A DNA stretch of 64,000 bases from Nelumbo lutea (taxonomy: Eukaryota > Streptophyta > Magnoliopsida > Proteales > Nelumbonaceae), in contig JAKGHH010000001.1 in the NCBI GenBank assembly GCA_022828595.1, positions 73,156,401 through 73,220,400 on the forward strand, in the 5' to 3' direction. Within the stretch, counting starts at the first letter, position 1. Each line of letters begins with the position of its first letter. Of this stretch, positions 1 through 12,000 are shown piece after piece. The notes under the pieces were generated by a model. That model did no database searches. It was not told the origin of the DNA and saw only the letters and a program-made list of their open reading frames with translations. A program made the position numbers and the translations under genes.

Positions 1-804
1 ATTGAGTTGCTAACTCAATAATTGGTGGCCAGTTCCAATTCTGTATTGTTTTTTAAAACATTGATAGTTAGGATAAGGCTTAGACTATGATGATGATGAT
101 TTTATATTATATTTCATATTACATATAAATATTATAATATGAGACATGTAATACCTATTATATAAAGTATAAGATAAATTTCTTACATATATTATCTCAT
201 ATTGTATATAATGATGTTTTATATTATATATAATTAATCTTTTACATTCAAGACATAGGTTATGTTTGGTGATTAAGTGGTTAGTGCTTATTGTAAGTGC
301 TTATTTTAACAACCATTTAAGCCTGGTGACCCATTTGCCAAATCACTTATTGGGGTGGGGATGTTTGGTGAGATAGTATCCCCACAAGTGATTATTTTAT
401 TATAAATGACAATTTTAGCCCTTATTTCACCCACACATATAAACAATTTTAGCCCATGTGGACTCACTTGTGGAATGCCGCAAGGACCCCAATAAAAAAA
501 AAATGAACAACAACAACAACAACAATAAGAATAATAATAATAATAAGTGAACAATAAAAATAAGGACAAATATTGAAGAGTACTTCTAAAAAGTACTTTC
601 AATGAGCAATTTTCACAAAATACTTTCAAGAAGTACTTTTAGGGATCAGATTGGTAAAAAACATGTAAAACACATCACGAAATTGCAATGAAAAATTTTA
701 AACAAGTAGGTTAATAATTAAAAAATAAAGAGCATAACAATGAAGCAAAATAAACTCACATAAATGAAGTGACCAAAAGAACGGAATAAGGATTTGAAAA
801 ATGG

Positions 805-985
805 AAGCAAAATAAATTTACACATTCACCAATTATTTACATTAAAATTCCAAAAAAAATGAAGCAACATTTGGAATATGCAAGAACATAACAAAATAAA
901 CTCACACATTTACCAATTATTCACATTAAAATTCCAGAAAAAATGAAGCAAATTTTGGAATATGCAAGAACATAACAAAATAAAT
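805..985. repeat. Tandem repeat, period about 84 bp, two copies
   Basis: The text CACATTCACCAATTATTTAC through AATATGCAAGAACATAAC recurs once with an 84-nt offset (anchors at 821 and 905) and a few substitutions. It contains no coding sense. Confidence 0.8.
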
Positions 986-2149
986 TCAAATAATTACATA
1001 ATATTTCTATAATATTCAACAATAATGAGAAAAAATCATAGATGTTCATAACATGCATCATTTTTCAATTCATATAACTGAAAAATAAAAAAATGACTTT
1101 CAATAAAATATACAAGAAAAAAGATAAAAAAATAAAAACGACCAAAGTGGTAGGTGAGGGAGCCTTACCTATCGTCGCCAATGCATTTCAGGTAGGGTTT
1201 CAGTAGAAGATTTCAGATCTGGGACAATACATGCATGAAACGTCTCAAATCACAAAAAAAGTCAAAAAAAAAAAGGGAATGAAGATGATTGACTATAATT
1301 GAAAAAATGACCCACCCATTGGTCGATTTTTTGTATTCAAAGTTGCTATTGGTTGCCTTGTTTGAACTAGGCGAATGGAGAAGACAAGGGTTTTCTCCAT
1401 TCACGGGGGTAGTTTGGGCATTATGAAATTTCGTAAGAGACTGGACTGTCCCATATTTTTTAAAGGAGCACTTGTTCAACGAGTGTTTAAAAAAGGCAAA
1501 CTTGAACCCGCTTATTTGTTAAGTGCTTTTTTTTTTTGAAAAAGAGAATTTATACTGACTTCAAGGTTTAAAATTTCAATACGATATCATATCTTTGAAA
1601 AAAAGATAGGAAATTGGGCATCTCATCTTTTTTTCATACGTATCGAACCCATATCGGGGGTGTATCAGTAGTATATCAACGAAAAAAATACGGCCAAAAA
1701 CCGAAAAAAAATAAAGGGGGAAAGCAAGCTTCTTTTCCTTGAAATAAGCTTTCTTTCACCCCCAAATGACTTTAAAACTCCAAACCTCATTCTTAGAGTA
1801 CTAGATTTGCAAAAAAAATTGAAAGAAACAAGTTTGAATCGTTAACTTTTATTGAAGTTTTTTCAAAATTTGAAAAAATATGGAAAATATAGGTAATTTT
1901 TTAAAATTTTTATAATATATTGTGATTTCTTTTTTTCCTTGAATGTTTAAATTTATGTTGATCTACATTTCTTACATTCAAAATCACATTTTTTTTTGTG
2001 TTATCAGTAGATTTATGGAAATTTCATGGAGATATTTGGGGAAAATATAAATTAACAAAAAATTTGAAAATGTAATTTTTTCTCTGCCCTATAAAGACTA
2101 AGTATGTTTTAGATATACAGATTTATCTATCATATCCATAGAGCAAATG

Positions 2150-2436
2150 AAATTTATTCTTTATTTTTTTTTATTTTTTATATTTTTAGAATTAAAAAAT
2201 AAATAATAATTAATTATATTTTATCATTTGGTCATAACAATTGAACATATTATAATTCTATACCAATTTAAATTTCTTCTGAAATAATTATTTTTTATTT
2301 TTATATTTTTAGAATTAAAAAAATAATTAATTAATTATTTTTTTATCATTTAATCACAATGATGGAATATATTATAATTCTATGGATGATCTATCATCCA
2401 CAAAGCAATTGAAATTTCTTCTTTAATAACTATTTT

Positions 2437-2475
<39 letters not shown>

Positions 2476-2520
2476 GATTATTTATTTTTTATAATTTTTA
2501 AAAATAAATAATAAATAATA
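2150..2520. repeat. Imperfect AT-rich tandem repeat, period about 123 bp
   Basis: The anchor TATTTTTAGAATTAAAAAA appears at 2181 and 2304. The text ATATTATAATTCTAT and GAAATTTCTTCT also recurs with the same spacing. A third degenerate copy includes an (AT)n run at about 2439-2474. Confidence 0.65.
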
Positions 2521-2989
2521 ATTAATTAAATAATAAATAATTATTTCTTTTCACTTAGAAGTTGTGCCAATGCATGTTTTATGGTTAGATAGGAGAGTTG
2601 TTTTTTTCCCATCCCATAAATCATTAAAACTTAAGAATTATGATTTATAAATTATAGTTAAACATAGGATTTTTAATGAAATTATAATTAACTACAATAT
2701 ATTTCTTCATAAACCATTAAAATATATAATTTAATGTATATACACTTCATTGAGGTGTTATATTTAGTATTGTTGATGTATTTTTATAATTTATTAAAGT
2801 ATATATCGTGTTTTCAAATGTATTTATGCGTATCCCGATATGTTTCTTAAATTACCTTTCCGATTCACTTGACATTTCCGATACTTTAAACCTTATTTGA
2901 CTTATTTATCAAACATATATAAGTGTTTTTTTTTTCCACTTAGGTCTCAGCACTTCTTATTAAATACTTATACCATAATTCCAGAGAAC

Positions 2990-3700
2990 CTGGACCGGGC
3001 CCCAGCCCGGGCTATAGTCTTTATCAAGACTATCAGTTATCAGTTATCACAGCTAAGCCCGGGCGGACCGGCCCATGATTACCGGTAGATCATAACCCAA
3101 CAACAAATCTCAAACGTCATCGGGACATCACGCTCGCATGCTTCTCTAACGCAGGCGAATTAGGGAGGGTTAGGGTCAGGGTTCACTTGAGGCCTTCAGG
3201 GTTGGAATCCATGTCTATACTCTATATAAGAGGATCCCCTCTCATTTCTTTCGTTCACTTCATCCCATTACAAATGCGAGGTGACTGGCGAGGTTATGTA
3301 CTGAGAGAAAACTGAAATAAACAAATGGTTCCCGATGAGGAAGAAAGCCCTCGATAGGAAGTGTCGTACGACACTCCAAACAGCAGCGGCGCAGTCTCTT
3401 GTTTCCCGCATAAAACCAACGACTCTCCTCTGATTTGTTTCAATTTTATTGATTCGCTTTCTTAGGGTTCCGTTTGGTTTGTTGGGAATTGGGATTATTG
3501 GCTTGCGCCCGCTGTGCGTATGATTTGAAATGGGTCTCTGAGGGTTTTCATTTAATTCATTCATTCTTGTATTATCTTCTTTCTGTTGGATCTTTTGATA
3601 GGTCCGATGCCACGTCGCCGGTAGCGAAAATTTGCAAGCGATGCTATGATCGGACCTAAATCAAAACAATTTGTTGTTGTTTCGCTGCTGATAGGAACCT
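2990..3700 (+). promoter_or_regulatory. GC-rich promoter-like island with TATA box; gene unknown
   Basis: Seen: GC-rich text with GGCCCAT and CCCGGGC motifs (2995-3080), telo-box-like TTAGGGAGGGTTAGGGT at about 3160-3176, and a good TATA box CTCTATATAAGAGG at 3221-3234. Short ATG frames follow at 3273, 3327 and 3338; none exceeds about 35 codons before stop. A 14-bp perfect palindrome GTGTCGTACGACAC sits at 3361-3374. Known: telo-box plus site-II promoters drive ribosomal-protein and snoRNA genes in plants. I cannot identify a product; it may be a non-coding transcript or a gene whose body was displaced. Confidence 0.4.
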
Positions 3701-4139
3701 GTGGATCTGATATTAAGCCGTTCATCCACGGAGCCGATTTCTGCGATTACATTTTTTTTTCTGTTTTTCTTCCTTTTTACTAATCATGAATTAGTTGCGG
3801 AAGCCTGTGAGGAACTGAGGATACATATTAATTTATTAAGTTGGAATTACCGGCTGAATTTTCCTTTTTGAAGGAAAATTACTGAGTACTGTGGTGGTTC
3901 TGTACCCGCTGTGTTTGCATGTAATGCAAATAATTTGTATTTTGATAGTGCAAATGATTTGAGTGTAAATTTTGACTTATTTTTGTTTCAAAATTTAGCT
4001 TATTTTATTTGATTGCAGTACAAATGAAGTGAATTAAGACATGAGCCATAATAAAGTAAAAGTTCAAACAAACATTTTTTTCATTTGCACTTTTATGCAC
4101 TTGCGTTAGTGCAAATAAAATTGCATTGCAACCAAAGCC
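3700..4139. other. Intergenic, nothing recognised
   Basis: Moderately AT-rich text without a recognisable gene or repeat end. Around 3900-4140 there are repeated TGCAAAT/ATTTGCA-type words that may be an old element. Confidence 0.5.
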
Positions 4140-4142
4140 TTA

Positions 4143-4264
4143 GGCTCAGTTTGGAAGAGTACAAAACTACAAATACAAATTTGTAGTGTAACCTTATATT
4201 TTGTATCATTTTATATGTATTTGTATTGTACATAATTGTATTTGTACTCTTTCCAAACTAAGCC
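4143..4264. mobile_element. Tourist-like MITE copy 1
   Basis: This is a 122-bp element with inverted ends, GGCTCAGTTTGGAAGAGTAC at the left and GTACTCTTTCCAAACTAAGCC at the right. It is flanked by the TTA duplication (4140-4142 and 4265-4267). TTA targets and GG.....GTTTGG-type termini are features of PIF/Harbinger (Tourist) MITEs. Confidence 0.85.
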
Positions 4265-4380
4265 TTACAATTTACTTCCTCATGGTGATATTAAACAAAT
4301 TCAGTTCTTTTCATACTTTTGAGTATGGTATTTGTAGAAGCCTAGAAGGGAATGTCTAGGATCCGGGGAGTATTCAAGTA

Positions 4381-4793
4381 AGGGTGTCAACGGTATTTAA
4401 AAATCTGATTTTGAATTTGATATTTGACATAATCAAATCGAATTCGGATAATTTGAATATCTAATTAGTCGAATTCGGATATGATTCGATTTGATAAATA
4501 TCCAAATTCGATGGATTATTTAATTCTTATATATGATATATAAAATATTTTATATAATTTGTATATATAAATAATTTATATATTTATATACTTTATATCA
4601 ATAAGATATTTATTAATTATCTAAAATAATTAACTAATAAATCGAATATTCGAATATTTAATCAGATTCGAACTCAGATATTAATTTTCAATATCCGACG
4701 AATATCTAATCGAATTCGGATATCAGATTTCTAATTGGATTCGAATTCGAATATTGCCTGATCCGATTCAAATTCGATCCGTTTACACCCCTA
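4381..4793. mobile_element. MULE-like MITE with 10-bp target duplication
   Basis: The exact 10-mer TATTCAAGTA flanks it at 4371-4380 and 4794-4803. The ends are AGGGTGTCAACGG and CCGTTTACACCCCT, an imperfect inverted repeat. The inside is AT-rich, with many GAATTCG/ATTCGAAT palindromic words. A 9-10 bp duplication points to a Mutator-type element, with no coding capacity. Confidence 0.8.
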
Positions 4794-4803
4794 TATTCAA
4801 GTA

Positions 4804-6159
4804 GAAAGGTGCCCTTCAATCTTCATTTGTTATACCTTTAAAATACAGCTTTAGGTGCCCAACCCGTTTGGAACCATAGGATTTGCTACCAGAGCTTCTT
4901 TGGTGAGCAATAGTACAAGGGCTATGGATTTTGAGAATTGATAGAAAGAATTACATCTGTTGCGCTGGTTTACAAATTCCAACCCATCTCATTACCCCTT
5001 TGTGAAGCTTCAACTTTCATCCTATAGTAAATGGAGATAGTCAAGTGGCTACAATGTTGTTTGACCAGGGAGAATTTGGGTGGTGAATTTTCTATTAACA
5101 GGCTGATGTATGTCGTAGGAAACCGTTTTACAGAACAGATATCATATCCCTCTCTCCTAATCACATGGCAGGGAATCAAATGTGGGGCGAAATAACATGG
5201 TACAACATAAGTTCTAGAGAGACTGATTCATCAGTTGGACAGCCAGAGCTTGGGATGAACTACGAATTAGGTTATGGGTAGCAGCGGAAGTCAAAAGAAA
5301 CGCTTGAAAACTCACCAGAAAGGGTTAAATATAATCTTCCATGGTCATTTACCTCGTCTATGGGTGAGCTAAACTCTTATTCAAATTAATCTTTTCCATG
5401 CTTCAACCTTACAAGTCTGGAGAGATAACACAAGAACCTTGTAGATAGCATTTAAAACTTTTGATCTTTCAGCAGTCGAAAATTAAACGAGTCCCTTTAC
5501 TTCAGAAGGCCTTCATAAACAAAGACTAAAAATGCTGCCTTGAAATTCTTACATGATCATCAAACCATATTTTGGAAATGCACTAGATAATTGCAGGAGG
5601 CTAGAGAGAGAGAGAGAGGACTAGGAACATAGACCTTGCCCCGTTAGTCCTTTCGTCTACAGCAAGAGCTTTGTTAGATAGCAATCCTTAGCAGCAACTC
5701 AGTTGTAAATTTGTTCAACAATTCCTAATCACATCATTGTCAAAACAACTGAATCCTGCAAAAGAAGAATTCTTTACATATCAGGGTTGGCATTGGCCGG
5801 TATCTCGAAGTGGTTTGACATTCTATAGTATAGCAATGATGCACACAAAATTTGCTAAATGGAAATAAGCTTAAGTTGCATATTAGACAATGTTTCTTAA
5901 ATCATCTTTGTAAGTTTTCAGACATATATTCTAAGAAATTTCATAGCAAAAAGATTGCCAGGTTCCAATTTCTATTATCTAGAATATAAATGTTCTCATA
6001 AGAAGAAGCAGAGTAGTATTTCATGTTACCTTGACAAAAAGAATCAGTGAACACTTCTTAAAGAGGCTTCTGCAGCCAGCATAAATTAGCAACATCTTAC
6101 AGGAAACCTTCATTCATTCTCTTGGATGCATGCTATTATACTGGAGTGTATGGAAACCT
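4804..6159. other. 3' flank and probable 3' UTR of the DMT transporter; no other gene
   Basis: On the minus strand this lies downstream of the stop codon. The 3' UTR probably covers the first few hundred bases below 6160. A (GA)n run sits at about 5603-5619. No polyadenylation signal could be chosen with confidence, and no other gene is evident. Confidence 0.5.
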
Positions 6160-6294
6160 TCATTCATTCTCTTGCTCAGGTGCAAAAAACATGGTGCTAC
6201 CCACTGAAATAAAGATAAGCAAACACCCAACAAGTCTACCAAAAGAGGGAGCTACCCATGATAAACCAATGCCCCAAATCTGTGATAGAAAGAC
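6160..6294 (-). CDS. DMT transporter exon 10 (residues 345-388, stop TGA)
   Basis: The acceptor is TATTTCAG|GTC, phase 0. It encodes the last two membrane segments ([13 protein letters not shown], then [19 protein letters not shown]), a short acidic tail ending QENE, and stop TGA at 6162-6160. The 22 nt around the stop recur about 51 nt downstream as a direct repeat (see findings). Confidence 0.9.
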   Translation of the reverse strand, partial: VFLSQIWGIGLSWVAPSFGRLVGCLLIFISVGSTMFFAPEQENE

Positions 6295-8979
6295 CTGAAA
6301 TATAGAAAATCACAATGATACAGTTCTTTAAGAATTCACTAAAAAAATAAAGTGAAATCAAGAGGGAAAACAAAGTGAATTATAGAGACACCGTCATATA
6401 TTGTTGCTATGACGTGATGAAAAATCTTTTAGAAAAGGGAAATACAAGAAAAGAATATTTATGCAAACAAAAACGCTTTTTTTCCTACTTGCTGCTACAA
6501 AAACCCACTCAAAAGGAATAGGTTGATTTAAAGTATACCTCGATGTACTGGATATTTGTAACTTTGCTAGTTTTCTCAAGCTGAAGTGCACGTGCTAAAA
6601 GTACCTTCAATCAAGCAGACACGTCAACAAGGTCTCAACTCTTCAGTGACATTTGATACTGAATGAAATACTGGATATAAAACACTAACATATAATGGAC
6701 AAGTACTAGATTTGTACCTGTGCAAGAAAAGCCAGTTCACCAAGCACAACCATGAAAATAAATGAATATAGTTCAGGCAGCACAAATTCCTGAAAAGAAG
6801 AAAGTGGATATTAGAGCGCGACTTGTAGGCCACATACTTCACAAAGAAATGTGAGGTTGGATTCCAACTCTGACTTTTATTCATTTAGGCTCAGTTTGGA
6901 AAGAGTACAAATACAAATATGTAGAGTACGGAACCTTCTATTTTGTATATATTTGCACTGTACATATTTGTATTTGTACTCCTTCCAAACTGAGCATTAG
7001 TGTTTTAAGATAATATAACTTCTAACATGGATGTATGATGCATTTACTTGATACAAGGCAGGCTAGGCAGTGGGAATGGGACAGCTAGGGTTGTTTCTCT
7101 GTTAAATTCTTTGCTGCTCATCTGAGCTGGGATGAAAATAATTCCTTTCCAGTTAAAGAGATGTGAGAGACCTCAATCCCTTCAAATATGACTTTCTTTA
7201 TGTGGACTGCCATAATAGTCGGGTTTCAAACACATGATAAACTACTGTGTAGGTGTCTGGACCATTTATCCCTGATTGCGTTTTTTTGCTTATGCTCCAG
7301 AGGATGCAAATCATCTGTTTGTAACGAGCCAGTTTAGTGCTAGCCTTTGGGGAAACTTTCTTAAAATAATCAATGTAAGTTGGCTTAGTTGGATGGCATT
7401 TGAAAGGTTTATGTAGCAAGGGATGCCTTTTATGGAGCTCTATTCCAGGGGCACTCTATTAAGTGGTGTGGAAGGAATGTAATAGAAGAATATTTGATGA
7501 AAATTTTGCATCAGTGGAGGATGTTTTGAAGTATGTGAGCTCGAATTTGAATGAGGTCTCTCTCTCTCTCTCTCTCACTTAGTTGATGAGAGAGGCCAAG
7601 GAATATTTATATTAATTAAATGAGGTTAGTACAAGGAAAATGTATAATAAACAAGAAAGATGAAAACTGTACAATTTCTGAATGAGAACTTTCCTATTGC
7701 AATGTATTCTTGTAGTTCCTAGAGACTAGGTTGCCACTACTGTGATAGTTTCTTCTTGAATCAGATCCCTTGCCATGCAAGTTAAGGATACCCGAACTGT
7801 GATTCCATTTGAAGAATTGGGTACAGTTGCTAATTCGAGCACTGTATTTTTATCATGAAGATTGCTGTTGCATCTAGCGATTCATAGTTGTCTACCAGGA
7901 GTTTAGGGGAGCTGTCATACTGATTATTTTATCCATTGTGTTTTGTTTGGGTTTTCAATGGGGCATTGTAAATTTTATTGTTTTTTTCTTCTTTGGAAGG
8001 TGGGGAGGGTGGGAAACAGTTATACAGCTTCTCAATGTATAGGTCAAACAGTCTATTCCGTACATCCTCATATTGCCTTCTTCCATTGAAAGGCAATATG
8101 TGTGTATGCACATTTTTTGGAAGTCATCTCATTTGAAATTTGCCAGTCCATCTGTAGAGGAAAAAACTCTATAATCCTTGTTGGAAAGAAGCAGGAGATT
8201 GAGGGGTTTCTGCCTGATTAGAGTGGATTATATGCTTTGTTTTTTCTGGAGGGCTTCGGCCTTTCTTTAAGTGATGCAACTTAACTTGTTTGGTAACCAT
8301 CGCACACAGTTCATCATTAAGTTAATACAGCCAAGTATCTTTTAATAATCTAAAGACATAATTAAAAAGAAACACAAGATAAATTATGTCAAACCATGAC
8401 CCAAAAACTGTATACATAGTACTTATGGAGAATTTCTACCCTACTTGGAATTCCATCAAGAGTGTCAAGAGAAGTAATCTGGAATCTGTATCTAGGTTAT
8501 TATAAGCATTAAACTATGATATTTATGAACTTTTATTGCATTTATAAGATATGACTATTGGTTGTATGTACATAATAAAGTTAATTTGGATATTAACAAA
8601 TCACATGTTCTTGCCAAGCTTACCATTATTTATTCTCCTAATCTTCTCTCTCTCTCTCTCTCTGATAAATATCTCCTAATCTTCTCTTCTAACACAACAG
8701 TAATTCTTTTCAGAAGTTTTTAAGTTAAAACATGTATTTATGCCAAGGCCAAAATGGAACTATGGTCCCAATTCATTGTAAACATTTATGCTTCTCTCAT
8801 GCAAATGGAAACATTTCCATTATTTCAATAGTTTCAAGCACGCTTGCACACACGCATATACTAAAATAAGGGAGTCTATCTTTTTTCTCCTTTTTTTTGA
8901 AATTTTTATTTTTAATTCCATGTCATTTTTGAAACAACCAATTAAAGACTCCCCTTTCCCCTTGAAAATCTTCCTAAAA

Positions 8980-9015
<36 letters not shown>

Positions 9016-12000
9016 ATTTCCAATCATCTAAATCATCTCCTCTCCTAAAGTTTATTCCTAAACTATCTCCCCCACCTAAAACTTCCTTCTAAAACGTCTC
9101 CTAATCCATCTCACATTCACATGCCCAATAAACTATATTCTAAAGTCTCTTTCCCACCACTTATCTCTCTTATTCTCTAGCTATTTCTATCTCTATATCT
9201 CTCAACCTTCTAAATACATGCATTTAATTTTTCATCAATGTATTAAAATATTAATGTTTAATTTAATTTTTTTGAAAATAGTTAAATTTAAAACTTAAAC
9301 TATGAAATAAGATGAGTAAAAATATCTAAAATACTAAGAAGAGAAAAAATAAATAATATAATAAGGGAAATAATAAACGAAAGTAATAAAATTTAATAAT
9401 TAATTATAACAATTTTATAAGTATAAAGTAAAAAATTTTAATTTCAATTTCAAAATGATTAACATAAAAGAAAATTTAAAACAAATAACTTTTTTATAAT
9501 TTTAATAATAATAATTGTTAAAATTAATTACAATAATATTATACTTAGAACATTATTAAAAATTTTAAACAGTAATAAGCGTATGATAATATCATAATTT
9601 AAATTACACATCAAGAACAATTTACAAAATAAATTAAAATTTAATAAAGTCAAAATTATTAATTTAAATTCAATTAATTTATTCATATCAATAATTTTGA
9701 AAAGTTTATTCGTATCAATTCAGAAATTTATTCATAAAATTTTGAAAAGTAATTTATTCATATCAACATTTGTACTAAGGATTTTTAACACATTCAAGTT
9801 TTTTCTTTCTATTTTTTTATTAATTTAGTTTTAAACGTCCCCTGTAAAGTGCCAACTAGTTGGTTGGTAAGGTCACCTGTTGGTTGTAGCGGAGGCTTAT
9901 CATTGAATCCAGATTGCATTAGGGTTGGGGGGGAGGGGGGGGGCTTTATGGGTTTGGGGGATGATCCCTCAATTTGTAGCCCCATGAAGCAACAACTTTT
10001 AAGCCTTCTCTGTACTTTGAGCTTTGCCAAAAAAAAAACAAAAAGAAAAAAATCTGACATCTTTTAGATTATCAATTAATAAAATTAATCAATTTTTTGA
10101 TTATCCTGTGCATCGCGCAGGGCCCCCGCTAGTTATCCCCCTTTCCAGATCCACCAAAAACAAAAAGTTTTTAACTTACATGTAAAGTAAAATAAGGCTT
10201 TCGAATTTAGAGACTTCTATCATGTTGATGATGTAAGAAAGCATGCTAAGGAAAGAAAAAAATACATTCATAATTTACAAACAAATTAATCACATCTTCA
10301 ACCGTCAACTGTCATTGCAAGCTTCAATGTCAATAAATAACAAATAAATAACTAACTGCTTGACTTTGAACATTCATTTTGAAACAACACTTCCATAGAA
10401 TAAGCATAAAGTGGCAAAACTAAGAATGTATAAAATTAGAAACTGGGGCACTCTTACAGAGAGCCGGGAAATGGAATGAGAAGGCTTTATCATGTCTAGA
10501 TATCAATTGCAGCTAAAAATAGGAATAGTCTGGTGCAAATTGAAGTTTCTACAAAGGGCAATGTAAGACCAATAAGGGTTTTCATTGTAGTCAGACAAGA
10601 ACTGGTGATTCATCTGATGCAGAATATAACCATTAAAAGAGTGGAATAGCAAGATCAGATTAATCAGATGCATGTACACAGCCTTAAATAGCTTGGGCAG
10701 GGGTAGTTCAGTTTAGTTGCACTTTTTTATTGTACCTACAACTAACACATTTAGTATCCAGGTCTTGATTTATTTGAGAAAGTAAGGGTGCTAATGTATT
10801 ACTACCATATTGAATTTCAACAATGTGAATATACCTGCAGCACAAAGGTACAAATTGCTGCAGCAGGAGTAGCCAATAAGCCAAATGAGAAAACAGTAAC
10901 CCTGTGAATGGATTGAAACTATAATAAGATAACCAAATTCCTCAAATTTTGCAGTAATTATTCACATTACAAAACCAATCAAGCAGGTATACTATACTTT
11001 GTGAACAAGGAAGAAATTTCAGGACATTCTTGGTTCTCTATGGTAAGTGGTAGATAAAATGCATGTTCAAGTAAAAATCCTTTCAGTTCAGCTATTCTTT
11101 TTAAAAGTAGATATGATACTTTACTGAGAATTAAAAGAAAAAGGAAAAAAAAAAATTACAAGAAGTTGATGAAAGCTTATAACAAACAATGACATTGGAA
11201 GAGCTCTGATTCAATGTATAGACACTAGACTATACTGCCAAAATGTAGTGATAGTTTTAGCATGCAAGCTTCTTTATTTTTCCTGTCAGTAGCATGAAAA
11301 TATTTTCTATTACAGAGATACAAGTGGATAATCTTACACAGGTTGATCAGATGCCTTCGCTCCGGCTCTTATAAGGCAATAGCTAATTCCACCAGTTATT
11401 GATGAAAACATGCCAACTAACAGTGCATATATAATTTCGCCTTCTCTACTGCTATACGTATTGCTTGATTTCTCGCCATCAGCTAACTTTCCTGCATAGA
11501 TCCATGCTAAGTATGTGGAATTCCAATAGAGAAGAAACATAAATCCATCCAAAATTTTCATTCTGAAGGGCATGAATTACCCCTCTTAACTGCAGATACC
11601 CTCTTAATATCAAGGATAATTGTAGATAATGCAATGAATTAGCTCTAAAAATTCACAACATACTATCAACATATGAATTCTTTGAACTGCATTTAACCTG
11701 ATTGAATATCCTTGTCTTGTTAACTAAATGTAAATTACTAATACCATTTAAAAATTTAAAATGGAAATAAGTGACAATAATATTGCAGAATTATGGATCA
11801 AAAGCATGCAGTAAATTATATGATGCAGATTCACAAAGAACAAAAATAGGAAGGAGAAATTTCAAAAGTTAGAGAGTTTTTCAGATTGGACTACACAAGA
11901 TACCAACCAGTGAAGCCCACAAGCCCAGCAGTCCCCCCTAGAAAAATCACCCATGTCATGCATCAGTTTATAGCAATATTTTTGATTATCATAGATTACT

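Larger units (their letters stand above)
1..2990. other. AT-rich intergenic DNA, no gene recognised
   Basis: Short trinucleotide runs lie at about 507-545 ((AAC)n/(AAT)n). Open frames here are short, biased by these repeats and match no family I recognise. Segments at 1560-1720 and 2820-2890 share CGATA/ATATCG-rich text and may be edges of an unrecognised element. Tandem repeats inside are listed separately. Confidence 0.6.

Noticed and set aside
306..629. 107-residue frame with Cys and Tyr runs
   Set aside because: Produced by trinucleotide repeats in AT-rich intergenic DNA; no signal or domain pattern that I trust.
3268..3659. Short frames on both strands in the promoter-like island
   Set aside because: Under 100 residues, no similarity recognised, and overlapping on both strands.
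11492..11573. Extension of exon 6 to the upstream in-frame ATG
   Set aside because: The splice acceptor TATGCAG|GA at 11491 restores phase with exon 5, and the extra text would break the EamA repeat.
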